Shown: positions 41,535-53,068, numbered from the stretch's first letter. The stretch is 64,000 nucleotides of DNA from Streptomyces sp. NRRL F-2664 (GCF_000719345.1 NZ_JOFX01000020.1:124001-188000); one strand, 5' to 3'. Numbers and translations are program-made. The notes: generated by a model from the letters alone, not told the origin.

Positions 41535-42650
41535 TTACTTCTGCCGCTTGTAGAACGGCAGCGCCACGACCTCGTACGGCTCATGCGTACCGCGAATGTC
41601 GACGCCGACGCCGGAGGCGCCGGGCGCGGCGTGCTCCGCGTCCACGTACGCCATCGCGATGGGCTTGCCCAGCGTCGGGGACGGGGCGCCCGAGGTGACC
41701 TCGCCGATCACCTTTCCGTCGAACGTGACGGCGAAGCCGGCACGCGGGACGCGGCGGCCCTCGGCGATCAGGCCGACCAGCTTGCGCGGCGCCTTGGTCG
41801 CGGCCTTCTCGGCGGCGGCCTCCAGGGCGGCGCGGCCCACGAAGTCCCCCTCCTTCTCGAACTTCACGACCCGGCCCAGGCCCGCGTCGAACGGGGTCAG
41901 CGCGGTGGTCAGCTCGTGCCCGTACAGCGGCATGCCCGCCTCCAGGCGCAGGGTGTCACGGCAGGACAGACCCGCCGGGACCAGGCCCACGCCCTCGCCG
42001 GCCTTGGTCAGCGCCTGCCACAGCTCCACGGCGTGCCCGGGGGCGACGAACAGCTCGAAGCCGTCCTCACCGGTGTAGCCCGTACGCGCGATCAGCGCGG
42101 GCACGCCCGCGACGGTCCCCGGCAGGCCGGCGTAGTACTTCAGGCCGTCGAGGTCGGCGTCGGTGAGCGACGCCAGGATGCCGGGGGACTCCGGGCCCTG
42201 CACCGCGATCAGGGCGTATGCGTCGCGGTCGTCGCGGACCTCGGTGTCGAAGCCGGCGGCCCGCTCGGTCAGGGCGTCGAGGACGACCTGGGCGTTGGAG
42301 GCGTTGGCGACGACCATGTACTCGGTCTCGGCGAGGCGGTAGACGATCAGGTCGTCGAGGATCCCGCCGTCCTCCTGGCAGATGTGCGTGTACCGGGCGC
42401 GGCCGACGCCGACGGTGGAGATGTTGCCGACCAGCGCGTAGTCGAGGGCCTTGACGGCCTCCGGCCCGGTCAGGGTGATCTCGCCCATGTGCGAGAGGTC
42501 GAAGAGGCCGGCCTTCGTACGGACGGCGTTGTGCTCGTCGCGCTCGCTGGCGTACCGCAGCGGCATGTCCCAGCCCGCGAAGTCGGTCATGGTCGCACCG
42601 AGCGAGCGGTGCAGCGCATCGAGGGCGGTCAGGCGGGGGGCAGTGCTCAT
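41535..42650 (-). CDS. gcvT: aminomethyltransferase (glycine cleavage T protein)
   Basis: This 371-residue enzyme releases ammonia from the H-protein intermediate and passes the one-carbon group to tetrahydrofolate. It has [10 protein letters not shown] near the N-terminus, [47 protein letters not shown] and a C-terminal barrel domain. ATG 42650 is preceded by GGGAG. It is the first gene after the glycine riboswitch, so its expression, and that of gcvH-glyA, should rise with glycine. Confidence 0.97.
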   Translation of the reverse strand: MSTAPRLTALDALHRSLGATMTDFAGWDMPLRYASERDEHNAVRTKAGLFDLSHMGEITLTGPEAVKALDYALVGNISTVGVGRARYTHICQEDGGILDDLIVYRLAETEYMVVANASNAQVVLDALTERAAGFDTEVRDDRDAYALIAVQGPESPGILASLTDADLDGLKYYAGLPGTVAGVPALIARTGYTGEDGFELFVAPGHAVELWQALTKAGEGVGLVPAGLSCRDTLRLEAGMPLYGHELTTALTPFDAGLGRVVKFEKEGDFVGRAALEAAAEKAATKAPRKLVGLIAEGRRVPRAGFAVTFDGKVIGEVTSGAPSPTLGKPIAMAYVDAEHAAPGASGVGVDIRGTHEPYEVVALPFYKRQK

Positions 42651-42704
42651 GGGTGTGGCTCCCGGGTCCCAGGGCATCGACATGACATGACGAGGACGAT
42701 CCTC

Positions 42705-42920
42705 CCCATCTGTCATCGGAACCTGAGAGGTTCGCCGAGAGTTCCGCCGATCCATCGATCGCCGGTATCCGCGACTTGCACCTTGGGTGGAGCTGCCGGG
42801 CAGCTCGCTTTTCAGATCTGCCTCATCCACGCGGTACGGGGCCTGAGAGATTCAAGGGAGGTTCTTGCTCCTTCGGCGCCCGGGCACGGCCTTGCGGCGT
42901 GCCGGGACTCTCCCGCGCGG
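42705..42920 (-). promoter_or_regulatory. tandem glycine riboswitch upstream of gcvT
   Basis: Read on the minus strand, the first aptamer runs ~42918 to 42842: GGGAGAG (42914-42908), then GCGCCGAAGGAGC (42879-42867), then CTCTCAGG (42849-42842). A second, more divergent unit follows (~42835 to 42705), with CTCTCAGG (42729-42722) and GATGACAGAT, which matches the GGACAGA-like end of known glycine aptamers. The arrangement and the gcvT target match the gcvT RNA class. The control mechanism cannot be fixed by eye; no obvious terminator stem with a U run lies before gcvT, so translational control is possible. Confidence 0.9.
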
Positions 42921-43111
42921 ATTCAAGCGGCCGGTATGCAGTTGGTCCAGATGGCGCACATCATTGCACGCCATGCCCGAGATCGGGGGTCGGGGTCCGA
43001 AACTTCGTACGCCCGTCCGAGCGGCCCGAGCGGAACCGGACATGCCGATCACCGTCTCTTTACACTCAGTGGGGAAGGTCCTGGTGACCCGATTCGGGGG
43101 AGGGTGAGGCT

Positions 43112-43789
43112 GTGCGGAGATTCGGAGTGGTGGCGACGACCGGGACCGTGGAGGCGGTGCCGGCGCAGCGGCGCGGCGCACGCGAGCGCAGGAGGGCTGC
43201 GGACCGGGGCCTCGGCCTCGTACGCGACCTGCGCGGCCCGGCCCTGCGCGGCCCGCGGCGGCTCACCTTCGCCGAGGGCGACATCGTCGTGGTCTCCGGC
43301 CTCCCCGGCGGCGGCAAGAGCACCCTGATCGAGCGGGCCGCCCCCGAGGGCGGGGCCGTCGACTCCCAGGACACCCGTGAGCGCTGGGAGCGCCGGATGC
43401 CCGCCGCCCTGCCCTACGCGGTGTACCGCCCGCTCGTGCGCGCCGCGCACTACTGGGGCCTCCACCGCATCCTGCGCTCCGGCGCCTCCGTGGTCGTCCA
43501 CGACTGCGGCACCCAGACGTGGGTGCGCGGGCTGCTCGCCGCGGCCGCGCGCCGACGGGGCCGCGCGCTGCACCTCCTCCTCCTGGACAGCAGCCCCGAG
43601 GAGGCCCTTTCCGGGCAGCACGCGCGGGGCCGCCGCGTGTCCGCCTACGCCTTCGCCCGCCACCGCTCCGCCGTGGGCCGCCTGCTGCGCGACGCCGAGG
43701 CCGGCCGGCCGCCCGCCGGCTGCGCCTCGGCGACCCTCCTGGACCGCCGCTCGGCCGCCGCCGTGACGGGCATCGACTTCCGGGGCTGA
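43112..43789 (+). CDS. P-loop AAA-type ATPase/kinase-like protein
   Basis: This 225-residue soluble protein has an early Walker A motif SGLPGGGKSTLIE (~63-75). A DSQDTRERWE segment (~85-94) sits at the place where small kinases hold their nucleotide lid or substrate. SVVVHDCGTQTWVR is a Walker-B-like strand. Members of this Streptomyces family look like small-molecule kinases; the substrate is unknown. The first ~50 residues are Arg-rich. GTG 43112 follows GGGGGAGGGTGAGG. It is divergent from the riboswitch operon, with TACACT near 43063 as a possible -10. Confidence 0.8.
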   Translation: MRRFGVVATTGTVEAVPAQRRGARERRRAADRGLGLVRDLRGPALRGPRRLTFAEGDIVVVSGLPGGGKSTLIERAAPEGGAVDSQDTRERWERRMPAALPYAVYRPLVRAAHYWGLHRILRSGASVVVHDCGTQTWVRGLLAAAARRRGRALHLLLLDSSPEEALSGQHARGRRVSAYAFARHRSAVGRLLRDAEAGRPPAGCASATLLDRRSAAAVTGIDFRG

Positions 43790-43802
43790 CCTTCCGGGCC
43801 GT

Positions 43803-43836
43803 CCGGCCCCGGCGGCGCGCTCCGGCCGGGGGCCGG
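43803..43836 (+). terminator. terminator after the P-loop gene
   Basis: CCGGCCCC (43803-43810) pairs with GGGGCCGG (43829-43836), extended inward by GGC/GCC with a bulge. It begins 14 bp after the stop. Confidence 0.65.
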
Positions 43837-43883
43837 TAGCCTGCGGTGCGACACGCGAGGGACCAGACGGAGGCAGGGGCGGG

Positions 43884-44618
43884 ATGCAGGGCAGCGGCTG
43901 GCCGGAGAATGAGCTGGAGCAGGTGCTCGGGGCGGCGCTCGGGCAGCCGGACGCCGGCGGCCGGATCCTGGAAGTGCTCGGACGCAGCCGGGTGTGGGTG
44001 CCCCTGCCGGGAGGCGGCGGCCCCGACGCAGCCGCCCTGGACCTGCCCACGATGGACATCGGCGGGGCGGCGTACGTCCCCGTGTACAGCTCCGAGTCCC
44101 AGTTCCTCGCCTGCGTCGGCCCCGGCATGGACTTCGCGGTGGCTCCGGCGGTCGAGTTCGCCCGGGGGCTGCCTCCGCAGCTGGGCATCGCGGTCAATCC
44201 GGAGGGCGCCGTCGGCGTCCCGCTGCCCCCGCCCGCCGTCGCCGAGCTCTGCCGGGCGGGCCGCAGCCCTCTCGACGGCCCGGCCACCGGTGGTCGCGTG
44301 CGGCTCTACGAGCCCGACTGGCAGGACGACCCGGTGGACTTCCTGGCCGCGGCGGGCGAGGAGTTCCGTGCCGCCGGTGTGGTCGCCGCGGCGTACCGCT
44401 GCCTCGCCAGCGTCGAGGGCGGGGCCCCGGAACTGTTCATCGGTGTCCGCCTGGTGGGATGGGAGCCGCAGGTGCGCGAGGCCCCGCTGGAGGCGCTCGG
44501 GCGGGCCCTGACGCGCGTCCCGGCGCCGTGGCCGGTGCAGTTGATCCTCCTGGACGCGGCCCAGGACCCGGTCACGGACTGGATTCGTGAGCGCGTACGC
44601 CCCTTCTACCTCGCGTAG
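43884..44618 (+). CDS. SseB-like protein 1
   Basis: This 244-residue soluble protein has an SseB-type N-terminal domain (LEQVLGAAL, SRVWVPLPG, GGAAYVPVYSSESQFLA, DFAVAPAVEFARGLPPQLGIAVNPEG in pieces). Its C-terminal half ends VTDWIRERVRPFYLA. SseB was named in E. coli for enhanced sensitivity to serine; its molecular role is not settled. ATG 43884 is preceded by GGAGGCAGGGGCGGG. The neighbour at 44716 is a paralogue ending in a similar VAMWLRAQTRPFYD, so the pair arose by duplication. Location beside serine/glycine genes is suggestive. Confidence 0.85.
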   Translation: MQGSGWPENELEQVLGAALGQPDAGGRILEVLGRSRVWVPLPGGGGPDAAALDLPTMDIGGAAYVPVYSSESQFLACVGPGMDFAVAPAVEFARGLPPQLGIAVNPEGAVGVPLPPPAVAELCRAGRSPLDGPATGGRVRLYEPDWQDDPVDFLAAAGEEFRAAGVVAAAYRCLASVEGGAPELFIGVRLVGWEPQVREAPLEALGRALTRVPAPWPVQLILLDAAQDPVTDWIRERVRPFYLA

Positions 44619-44715
44619 GGCCGCTTAAGCTGGTGACATCTCCCGGCCGCACGCGCGAGCGCCGGTCCGGGGTGAGGCACGCGTGGAGCGACGGGCGGAC
44701 GAAGAGGGGTACCGG

Positions 44716-45456
44716 GTGAGTGCGTCAGGCACGGCCGCGGCCGGGCAGGTCGAGCACATGATGCGCCAGGTGACCCCCGGGCGCTACGAGAGCTACGAGT
44801 CACTGCTGCACGCCCTCTCCGAGGGCCGGCTGTGGATGCTGCTGTGGCAGGGGCAGCCGGGGTCACCGGACGCCCAGTACGGCGGCATGGAGGTCGACGG
44901 CCTCGGCTACGCGCCGTGCGTCACCTCCCCGCAGGAGCTGGCCGCGAGCGGCTGGAACAGGGGCTACGAGGTGGTCACCGGGCGCGACATCGCCCGCGCC
45001 CTCTACCCCGACCGCTGGGGCCTGTGGCTCAACCCGCACGCGCAGGGCGGGGGCCTCGGTGTCCCCTGGGCGGACCTGCGGCGCGTCGCGACCGGCCTGG
45101 ACCGGATGCCGGCGGGCCCGCTGCGGCTGTCGGAGCCCAGCATCGAGCTGCCCCAGTTCTACGGGCTGCTGACCCAGCACGCGCACCGCACCCCGGCCGT
45201 ACGGTCGCTGCGCCGCGCCTGGGTGCAGCCCGCGCTCGGGTCCCCGTACCTCGCGGTCGGGCTCGACCTGTACGACGCCTCCGCGCCGGCGCTGCAATCC
45301 GTACGGGAGATGATGCGCCAGTCGGTCGGGGCGGTCCCCGAGGGCGTCCCGGTGTGCACCGTGGCGCTGGCGGACGAGCACGATCCCGTGGCGATGTGGC
45401 TGCGGGCGCAGACCCGCCCCTTCTACGACCGGGAGGGCCAGGCCCCGGCGTACTGA
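44716..45456 (+). CDS. SseB-like protein 2
   Basis: This 246-residue paralogue of the preceding protein has the N-terminal region LLHALSEGRLWMLLWQGQPG, then GMEVDGLGYAPCVTSPQELAASG in pieces, LYPDRWGLWLNPHAQGGGLGVPW, and the C-terminal MWLRAQTRPFYD. The N-terminal half is more diverged than the C-terminal one. I use GTG 44716, with AGAGGGG six bases upstream, instead of the GTG at 44683. It is separated from the first SseB gene by 97 bp on the same strand and ends at a strong terminator. Confidence 0.83.
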   Translation: MSASGTAAAGQVEHMMRQVTPGRYESYESLLHALSEGRLWMLLWQGQPGSPDAQYGGMEVDGLGYAPCVTSPQELAASGWNRGYEVVTGRDIARALYPDRWGLWLNPHAQGGGLGVPWADLRRVATGLDRMPAGPLRLSEPSIELPQFYGLLTQHAHRTPAVRSLRRAWVQPALGSPYLAVGLDLYDASAPALQSVREMMRQSVGAVPEGVPVCTVALADEHDPVAMWLRAQTRPFYDREGQAPAY

Positions 45457-45530
45457 CCCGGTCCGCCCCCGGCGTTCCCCGACCTGCGGGAACACCTCGA
45501 CACGACATCCGCATACCGAGACATCCATCT

Positions 45531-45565
45531 CGAAGGCCGCACCGGACCCATCGGTGCGGCCTTCG
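45531..45565 (+). terminator. terminator after the SseB pair
   Basis: A perfect 14-bp stem CGAAGGCCGCACCG (45531-45544; complement 45552-45565) with a 7-nt loop is followed by GTCTTTC. Confidence 0.9.
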
Positions 45566-45920
45566 GTCTTTCGGCGGATTACACCCAAGATCCGTGTACG
45601 AAAGGGCAGTTGGGTCGGATGTCCGTTCCGCGCCGAACATGCGGTGTTTCACCGCTCAACAGGTCTGGCGGTTCGGATAACGGAAGGTGTAGGCGCAGAT
45701 CACGGTTGCGCATCACATCCCCGGGGGGTCTGGCGGCTGGTTGAGAGGGCGTTGAAGACTCCCCCCACCGAAGGCCGGTCCATCTCGCAAGCACCGACTC
45801 TTCACGTGCACTTCCGGCACATTTCTCGCCAATCGCACCACCAGCGACGCCGATTGAACCAAGCCGCCACAGCGGCGGGCATGGGCCGGCCACCGTCGGC
45901 CGAGAGGGGTCCCCACCACG
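45566..45920 (+). promoter_or_regulatory. long upstream region of the opp operon
   Basis: This 355-bp stretch without a credible gene lies between a terminator and oppC. It should hold the operon promoter and a leader. GAGAGGGG at 45901-45908 is a distant ribosome site (12 bases from ATG). I see no clear operator; TTCACGTGCAC near 45801 contains a CACGTG palindrome. Confidence 0.45.
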
Positions 45921-46916
45921 ATGACGGCACCACTGCACGACACCAGCGCGGCCGAGCCCGCAGCCGTGGCCGCCCCCGACGTTCCGCAGAAGGCGATCGA
46001 GGGGCGCTCCCCGTGGCAGATCGCCTGGCTGCGCCTCAAGCGCGACAAGGTCGCGCTGGCCGGCGGTGTCATCGTGCTCCTGCTGATCGTCGTCGCGATC
46101 TTCGCGCCGCTGATCGTCAAGGCCTTCGGACACCCGCCGGAGGAGCTGCACGAGGACATGCTCGACCCGCTGCTGGGCCTGCCGCTCGGCGACTGGGGCG
46201 GTATCAGCGGCGACTTCCTGCTCGGCGTCGAGCCGGTCAACGGACGCGACGTCTTCAGCCGCATCGTCTACGGCGCCCGGATCTCGCTGCTGGTGGCCTT
46301 CCTGTCCGCCTTCGTGGCGGTCTCGCTCGGCACCTTCTTCGGCATCGTCGCCGGCTACTTCGGCGGGTGGGTCGACGCGGCGATCAGCCGGGTGATGGAC
46401 CTGCTGCTGGCCTTCCCGCAGCTGCTCTTCATCATCGCCCTGATCTCCGTCATCCCCAACAAGCTGTGGGGGTTCGAGGGTTCGGGCCTGCGCATCGCCG
46501 TCCTGGTGCTGGTGATCGGCTTCTTCGGCTGGCCCTACATCGGCCGCATCGTCCGGGGCCAGACCCTCTCGCTGCGCGAGCGCGAGTACGTCGAGGCCGC
46601 ACGCAGCCTCGGCGCGGGCCGCTTCTACATCCTCTTCCGCGAACTGCTCCCGAACCTGGTGGCGCCCATCACGGTCTACGCGACCCTGATGATCCCCACC
46701 AACGTGCTGACCGAGGCGGCCCTGAGCTTCCTCGGAGTCGGCGTCAAGCCGCCCACGCCGTCCTGGGGGGAAACCCTCGCCACGGCCGTGCGGACCTACG
46801 AGGACGATCCGCTCTTCATGATCTTCCCCGGCGTAGCGATCTTCATCACCGTGCTGGCCTTCAACCTCTTCGGCGACGGCGTCCGCGACGCCCTCGACCC
46901 GAAGGGCTCCCGCTAG
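45921..46916 (+). CDS. oppC: oligopeptide ABC transporter permease (OppC type)
   Basis: This 331-residue inner-membrane permease has the N-terminal OppC-type cytoplasmic segment (PWQIAWLRLKRDKVALAGG), six membrane helices, FSRIVYGARISLLV, and the EAA loop EYVEAARSLGAGRFYILFRE that contacts the ATPases. C-terminal ALSFLGVGVKPPTPSWG is typical of the DppC/OppC family. It is first in a five-gene unit in which the substrate-binding gene lies between the two permease genes. ATG 45921. Confidence 0.93.
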   Translation: MTAPLHDTSAAEPAAVAAPDVPQKAIEGRSPWQIAWLRLKRDKVALAGGVIVLLLIVVAIFAPLIVKAFGHPPEELHEDMLDPLLGLPLGDWGGISGDFLLGVEPVNGRDVFSRIVYGARISLLVAFLSAFVAVSLGTFFGIVAGYFGGWVDAAISRVMDLLLAFPQLLFIIALISVIPNKLWGFEGSGLRIAVLVLVIGFFGWPYIGRIVRGQTLSLREREYVEAARSLGAGRFYILFRELLPNLVAPITVYATLMIPTNVLTEAALSFLGVGVKPPTPSWGETLATAVRTYEDDPLFMIFPGVAIFITVLAFNLFGDGVRDALDPKGSR

Positions 46917-46990
46917 CCACCGCAGGGCAAACCAAGGACCGGCCTCGTGCCGTACGTACACCGGAACTACAACGGAGGGTTGCGAGCATC

Positions 46991-48769
46991 GTGACTACCC
47001 ATCGCACGTCGAAGCGCAGACTTGCCGCCGGCACGGCCGTCGTGCTCGCGGCCATGCTCACCGCGACCGCCTGTGGCGGGGCCGACAAGAAGGACGACAA
47101 GGGCGCGGCCTCCGGCGGCGGCTTCAACGCGGGCATCGAGAAGGTCGCCAACCCGTCGGACAAGAAGGGCGGCGAGCTGAAGTTCGTCGGCACCCAGGAC
47201 GCCGACTCGTGGGACCCGCAGCGCGGCTACTACGGCTTCATGTGGGACTTCGCCCGCTACTACACGCGCCAGCTGATCAGCTTCAAGCCCGGCCCCGGCA
47301 AGGAGAGCACCGAGCTCGTCCCGGACCTCGCCACCGCCAAGGCCGAGATCAGCGACGGCGGCAAGACCTACAAGTACACCCTGAAGGACAACGTGACCTG
47401 GGAGGACGGCTCGCCCGTCACCGCCCAGGACATCAAGTACGGCATCGAGCGCACCTGGGCACAGGACGTCATCTCCGGCGGTCCGGTCTACCTCCAGCAG
47501 GTCCTCGACCCGAAGGCCGAGTACCCCGGCCCGTACAAGGACACCGCTCCGGACAAGCTCGGCCTGAAGGCGATCGAGACCCCGGACGCGAAGACCATCA
47601 TCTTCAAGCTCCCCACGCCCAACGGCGACTTCGAGCAGATGCTGGCGATGCCGGCGGCGAGCCCGGTCAAGCAGGACAAGGACACCGCCGCCAAGTACGG
47701 CCTGAAGCCCTTCTCGAACGGCCCGTACAAGATCGACTCGTACGAGCCGAACAAGAGCATGAAGCTCTCGCGCAACGAGAACTGGAAGCCCGAGTCGGAC
47801 ACGATCCGCAAGGCGCTCCCGGACACCATCTCGGTCACGTTCATGGCGAACGCGGACGACATGGACAAGCGCCTGATGAACGGCGAGTTCGACCTCGACA
47901 TCAACGCGACCGGCATCGGCCAGGCGGCCCGCGCCACCGCGCTGAAGGACCACAAGGGCAACCTCGACAACGGCCAGACCGGCTTCATCCGGTACGCGGT
48001 CATGCCGCAGACCGTCGCGCCGTTCGACAACATCGAGTGCCGCAAGGCCGTCATCCACGCGGCCGACAAGAAGTCCCTGCAGACCGCCCGCGGCGGCCCG
48101 CAGGCCGGTGGTGACATCGCGCCCAACATGCTCCCGCTGGGCATCAAGGGCTCGGACGCCAAGTACGACCCGTACGAGGTCCTGAAGAACGACGGCAAGC
48201 CGAACCTCGAAAAGGCCAAGGAGGCCCTCAAGGCCTGCGGCAAGGAGGCCGGCTTCAAGACCACCATCGCCGTCCGCAACAACAAGCCGGTCGAGGTCGC
48301 CACGGCCGTCTCGCTCCAGAACGCCCTGAAGCAGGTCGGCATCGAGGCCGACGTCGACCAGTTCGACGGCGCGCAGACCTCCGGCATCATCGGCTCGCCG
48401 AAGGTCGTCAAGGAGAAGGGCTACGGCATCATCATCATGGGCTGGGGCGCCGACTTCCCGACCGGGCAGGGCTTCTCCCAGCCGCTGGTCGACGGCCGCT
48501 TCATCCTGCAGAGCGGCAACAACAACTTCTCCGAGCTGAACGACCCCGCCATCAACTCCCTGTTCGACCAGGCGATCGCGGAGACCGACCCGGACAAGGC
48601 CGGCGAGATCTACAAGCAGATGAACCAGAAGGTCTCCGAGGCCGCCGTCTACCTGCCCTTCGTCTACGACAAGACGATCACCTGGCGCAGCACCCGGCTG
48701 ACGAACGCCTACACCACCGACGCCTACAACGGCCGCTACGACTACGCGTCCCTCGGTGTCGTGAAGTAA
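46991..48769 (+). CDS. oppA: oligopeptide ABC transporter substrate-binding lipoprotein
   Basis: This 592-residue family 5 solute-binding lipoprotein has a signal peptide with lipobox TATAC (Cys ~28) and a Lys/Gly-rich spacer. The SBP_bac_5 domain has NVTWEDGSPVTAQDIKYGIERTW in pieces, PFSNGPYKIDSYEPNKSM, and a C-terminal MGWGADFPTGQGF. It captures oligopeptides outside the membrane for the OppB/OppC channel. GTG 46991 has GGAGGG 11 bases upstream. Spacing is 74 bp from oppC and 132 bp to oppB; the latter gap carries a hairpin that may reduce readthrough and favour a surplus of binding protein. Confidence 0.94.
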   Translation: MTTHRTSKRRLAAGTAVVLAAMLTATACGGADKKDDKGAASGGGFNAGIEKVANPSDKKGGELKFVGTQDADSWDPQRGYYGFMWDFARYYTRQLISFKPGPGKESTELVPDLATAKAEISDGGKTYKYTLKDNVTWEDGSPVTAQDIKYGIERTWAQDVISGGPVYLQQVLDPKAEYPGPYKDTAPDKLGLKAIETPDAKTIIFKLPTPNGDFEQMLAMPAASPVKQDKDTAAKYGLKPFSNGPYKIDSYEPNKSMKLSRNENWKPESDTIRKALPDTISVTFMANADDMDKRLMNGEFDLDINATGIGQAARATALKDHKGNLDNGQTGFIRYAVMPQTVAPFDNIECRKAVIHAADKKSLQTARGGPQAGGDIAPNMLPLGIKGSDAKYDPYEVLKNDGKPNLEKAKEALKACGKEAGFKTTIAVRNNKPVEVATAVSLQNALKQVGIEADVDQFDGAQTSGIIGSPKVVKEKGYGIIIMGWGADFPTGQGFSQPLVDGRFILQSGNNNFSELNDPAINSLFDQAIAETDPDKAGEIYKQMNQKVSEAAVYLPFVYDKTITWRSTRLTNAYTTDAYNGRYDYASLGVVK

Positions 48770-48849
48770 CGGTCCATCAGTCCAGTTCCAGTGTTCCAGT
48801 GCCACACCCGCTAGGCACGAAGGGCAGGTGATGGCCGCGGTTACGGCGT

Positions 48850-48878
48850 GGGGGCGCTCTCCGGAAGGGGGCGCCCCC
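48850..48878 (+). terminator. intra-operon hairpin between oppA and oppB
   Basis: GGGGGCGC (48850-48857) pairs perfectly with GCGCCCCC (48871-48878) around a 13-nt loop. There is no T run. It is probably a partial terminator or 3'-stabilising element that raises binding-protein level. Confidence 0.5.
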
Positions 48879-48901
48879 GGGCCGCAGCCAGGCCGAGCGC
48901 A

Positions 48902-49896
<995 letters not shown>

Positions 49897-49900
<4 letters not shown>

Positions 49901-51017
49901 CCGACCGGACGACCAAGACCGGAGAGACCGCGGCGCCCAACCAGCCCTACGACGGCTCACCGCCCTCCACCGCATTCCTGGAGGTCCGCGACCTCAAGGT
50001 GCACTTCCCCACCGAGGACGGCCTGGTCAAGTCGGTCGACGGGCTCTCCTTCACGCTGGAGAAGGGCAAGACCCTCGGCATCGTGGGCGAGTCCGGATCC
50101 GGCAAGTCGGTCACCTCGCTGGGCATCATGGGCCTGCACCGCGTGGGCCAGTACGGCCGCCAGCGCGCCCGGATCTCCGGCGAGATCTGGCTCGACGGCA
50201 AGGAGCTGCTCTCCGCCGACGAGGACGAGGTGCGCCGGCTGCGCGGCCGGGAGATCGCGATGATCTTCCAGGACCCGCTGTCCGCCATGCACCCGTACTT
50301 CACGGTGGGCAAGCAGATCGCCGAGGCCTACCGGGTGCACCACAAGGTCGACAAGAAGGCCGCCCGCACGCGGGCCGTCGAGCTCCTCGACCGTGTCGGC
50401 ATCCCCGAACCCCACAAGCGCGTCGACAGCTACCCGCACGAGTTCTCCGGCGGCATGCGCCAGCGCGCCATGATCGCGATGGCGCTCGTCAACAATCCCG
50501 AGCTGCTGATCGCGGACGAGCCGACGACCGCCCTGGACGTCACCGTCCAGGCCCAGATCCTCGACCTGATCCGGGACCTGCAGAAGGAGTTCGGCTCCGC
50601 GGTCATCATGATCACGCACGACCTCGGCGTGGTCGCCGAGATGGCCGACGAACTCCTCGTGATGTACGGCGGCCGCTGCGTCGAGCGCGGCACCGCCGAG
50701 AAGGTCTTCTACGAGCCCCGGCACCCCTACACCTGGGGCCTGCTGGGCTCGATGCCGCGCATCGACCGCGAGCAGACCGAGCGCCTCATCCCGGTCAAGG
50801 GCTCGCCGCCCAGCCTCATCAACATCCCGAGCGGCTGTGCCTTCAACCCGCGCTGCCCGTACGCCGACGTACCCAAGGGCAACGTCACCCGCACCGTGCG
50901 CCCCGAGCTCACGGCGCCGGACGACACCGGGGCGGACGGCACCCGCCACTGGTCCGCCTGCCACATGTCGCAGGAGGAGCGGACCCGGATCTGGACCGAA
51001 GAGATTGCGCCGAAGCT

Positions 51018-51021
<4 letters not shown>
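49897..51021 (+). CDS. oppD: oligopeptide ABC transporter ATPase (OppD type)
   Basis: This 374-residue ATP-binding subunit has Walker A GESGSGKS (~65-72), Q-loop [12 protein letters not shown], signature [15 protein letters not shown] and Walker [13 protein letters not shown]. The C-terminal oligopeptide-type extension with [12 protein letters not shown] and [10 protein letters not shown] can carry an Fe-S cluster in relatives. ATG 49897 overlaps the oppB stop and its own stop overlaps the oppF GTG, so the three are translationally coupled. It powers peptide uptake with OppF. Confidence 0.95.
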
Positions 51022-52124
<1,103 letters not shown>

Positions 52125-52129
52125 CCCGG

Positions 52130-52162
52130 GCGCCGGGTGGGCCGTCCCGACCCACCCGGCGC
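52130..52162 (+). terminator. terminator of the opp operon
   Basis: A perfect 12-bp stem GCGCCGGGTGGG (52130-52141; complement 52151-52162) with a 9-nt loop lies six bases after the stop. Confidence 0.88.
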
Positions 52163-52215
52163 AGCGCCACCGGCCCCAGCCCCGTCGACTGAACCGTCCC
52201 GACCCGGGGCCCGCC

Positions 52216-52340
52216 CGGCCACATCCAGCCCCGCCGGCGTTGAGGCGCGGGGGCTCGGGGGCAGCGCCCCCGCAACGGCGCGGCACGAGCCAGGGGTCCG
52301 GGGCGGAGCCCCCGGTGTGCGGCCCGCACGCCCGCGACGG
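52216..52340. repeat. dispersed GC-rich intergenic repeat, copy 2
   Basis: It shares CCAGCC-CGCCGGCGTTGAGGCGCGG (starting 52225) with 14658-14684, and 52295-52312 is the exact reverse complement of 14590-14607. An internal GGGGGCAGCGCCCCC-type hairpin lies near 52256-52271. Confidence 0.7.
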
Positions 52341-52386
52341 CGGAGCCGCGCATTCCGCCGAGCCCGCCCCAGGCGACAATGGCCCC

Positions 52387-53043
52387 GTGCTCCATGATCT
52401 CTTCCCGCCCGGGGTCCAGCATGCCCTGGACCTCGCCGGCATCTTCGTCTTCGCCACGGCGGGCGCCCTGCTCGCCGTCCGCAAGAACTTCGACGTCTTC
52501 GGCATCGCCGTCCTGGCCCTCGTCACGGCCCTCGGCGGGGGCCTCTTCCGCGACCTGGTCATCGGCGCCGTGCCGCCGGCCGCCTTCGGCGAGCTCAGCT
52601 TCTTCGTCACCCCGCTGATCGCCGCCGCGCTCGTCTTCTTCCTGCACCCCGAGGTCCAGCGGATCAACCGGGCCATCAACGTCTTCGACGCCGCCGGCCT
52701 CGCGCTGTTCTGCGTGACCGGCACGACCAAGGCCTACGAGTACGGCCTCGGCCTGACCGCGTCCGCCGCCCTGGGCCTGGCCACCGCCGTCGGCGGCGGC
52801 GTTCTGCGCGACGTCCTGGCCAACGAGGTGCCCTCGCTGCTGCGGGACCGGGAGATGTACGCCGTGCCCGCCACCGTCGGCGCCGCCATGGTGGCCGTCT
52901 TCATCGCGCTGGACTCCCTCAACGCCGTCACCACCGGACTGGCGATCGTCACCACCTTCGTCCTCAGGATCCTCGCCATGCGCTACCACTGGCGGGCCCC
53001 GCTGGCCTGGAACCGGCGCTCCGCGGTGGCCGAAGAGCCGTAA
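52387..53043 (+). CDS. TRIC cation channel family membrane protein
   Basis: This 218-residue membrane protein has seven hydrophobic segments and the UPF0126/TRIC repeat: ALDLAGIFVFATAGALLAVRKNFDVFG, ALVTALGGGLFRDLVIG and later ALGLATAVGGGVLRDVLANEVPSLL (each shown in part). Bacterial TRIC proteins are trimeric potassium-permeable channels. No ribosome site precedes GTG 52387. GACAAT at 52374-52379 ends seven bases upstream, so a leaderless mRNA is likely. Confidence 0.88.
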   Translation: MLHDLFPPGVQHALDLAGIFVFATAGALLAVRKNFDVFGIAVLALVTALGGGLFRDLVIGAVPPAAFGELSFFVTPLIAAALVFFLHPEVQRINRAINVFDAAGLALFCVTGTTKAYEYGLGLTASAALGLATAVGGGVLRDVLANEVPSLLRDREMYAVPATVGAAMVAVFIALDSLNAVTTGLAIVTTFVLRILAMRYHWRAPLAWNRRSAVAEEP

Positions 53044-53052
53044 CAAGAGAAA

Positions 53053-53068
53053 GCTACCGCTTAGTAGC
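53053..53068. promoter_or_regulatory. palindromic operator candidate upstream of the thioesterase gene
   Basis: GCTAC (53053-53057) and GTAGC (53064-53068) form an inverted repeat around CGCTTA, within 40 bp of the ATG at 53091. The size fits a TetR-type operator. The regulator is unknown. Confidence 0.45.

Noticed and set aside
43049..44287. A 412-codon minus-strand frame opposite the P-loop and SseB genes
   Set aside because: Pro/Ser/Ala/Arg-rich antisense translation without domains, while both + strand genes have clear motifs.
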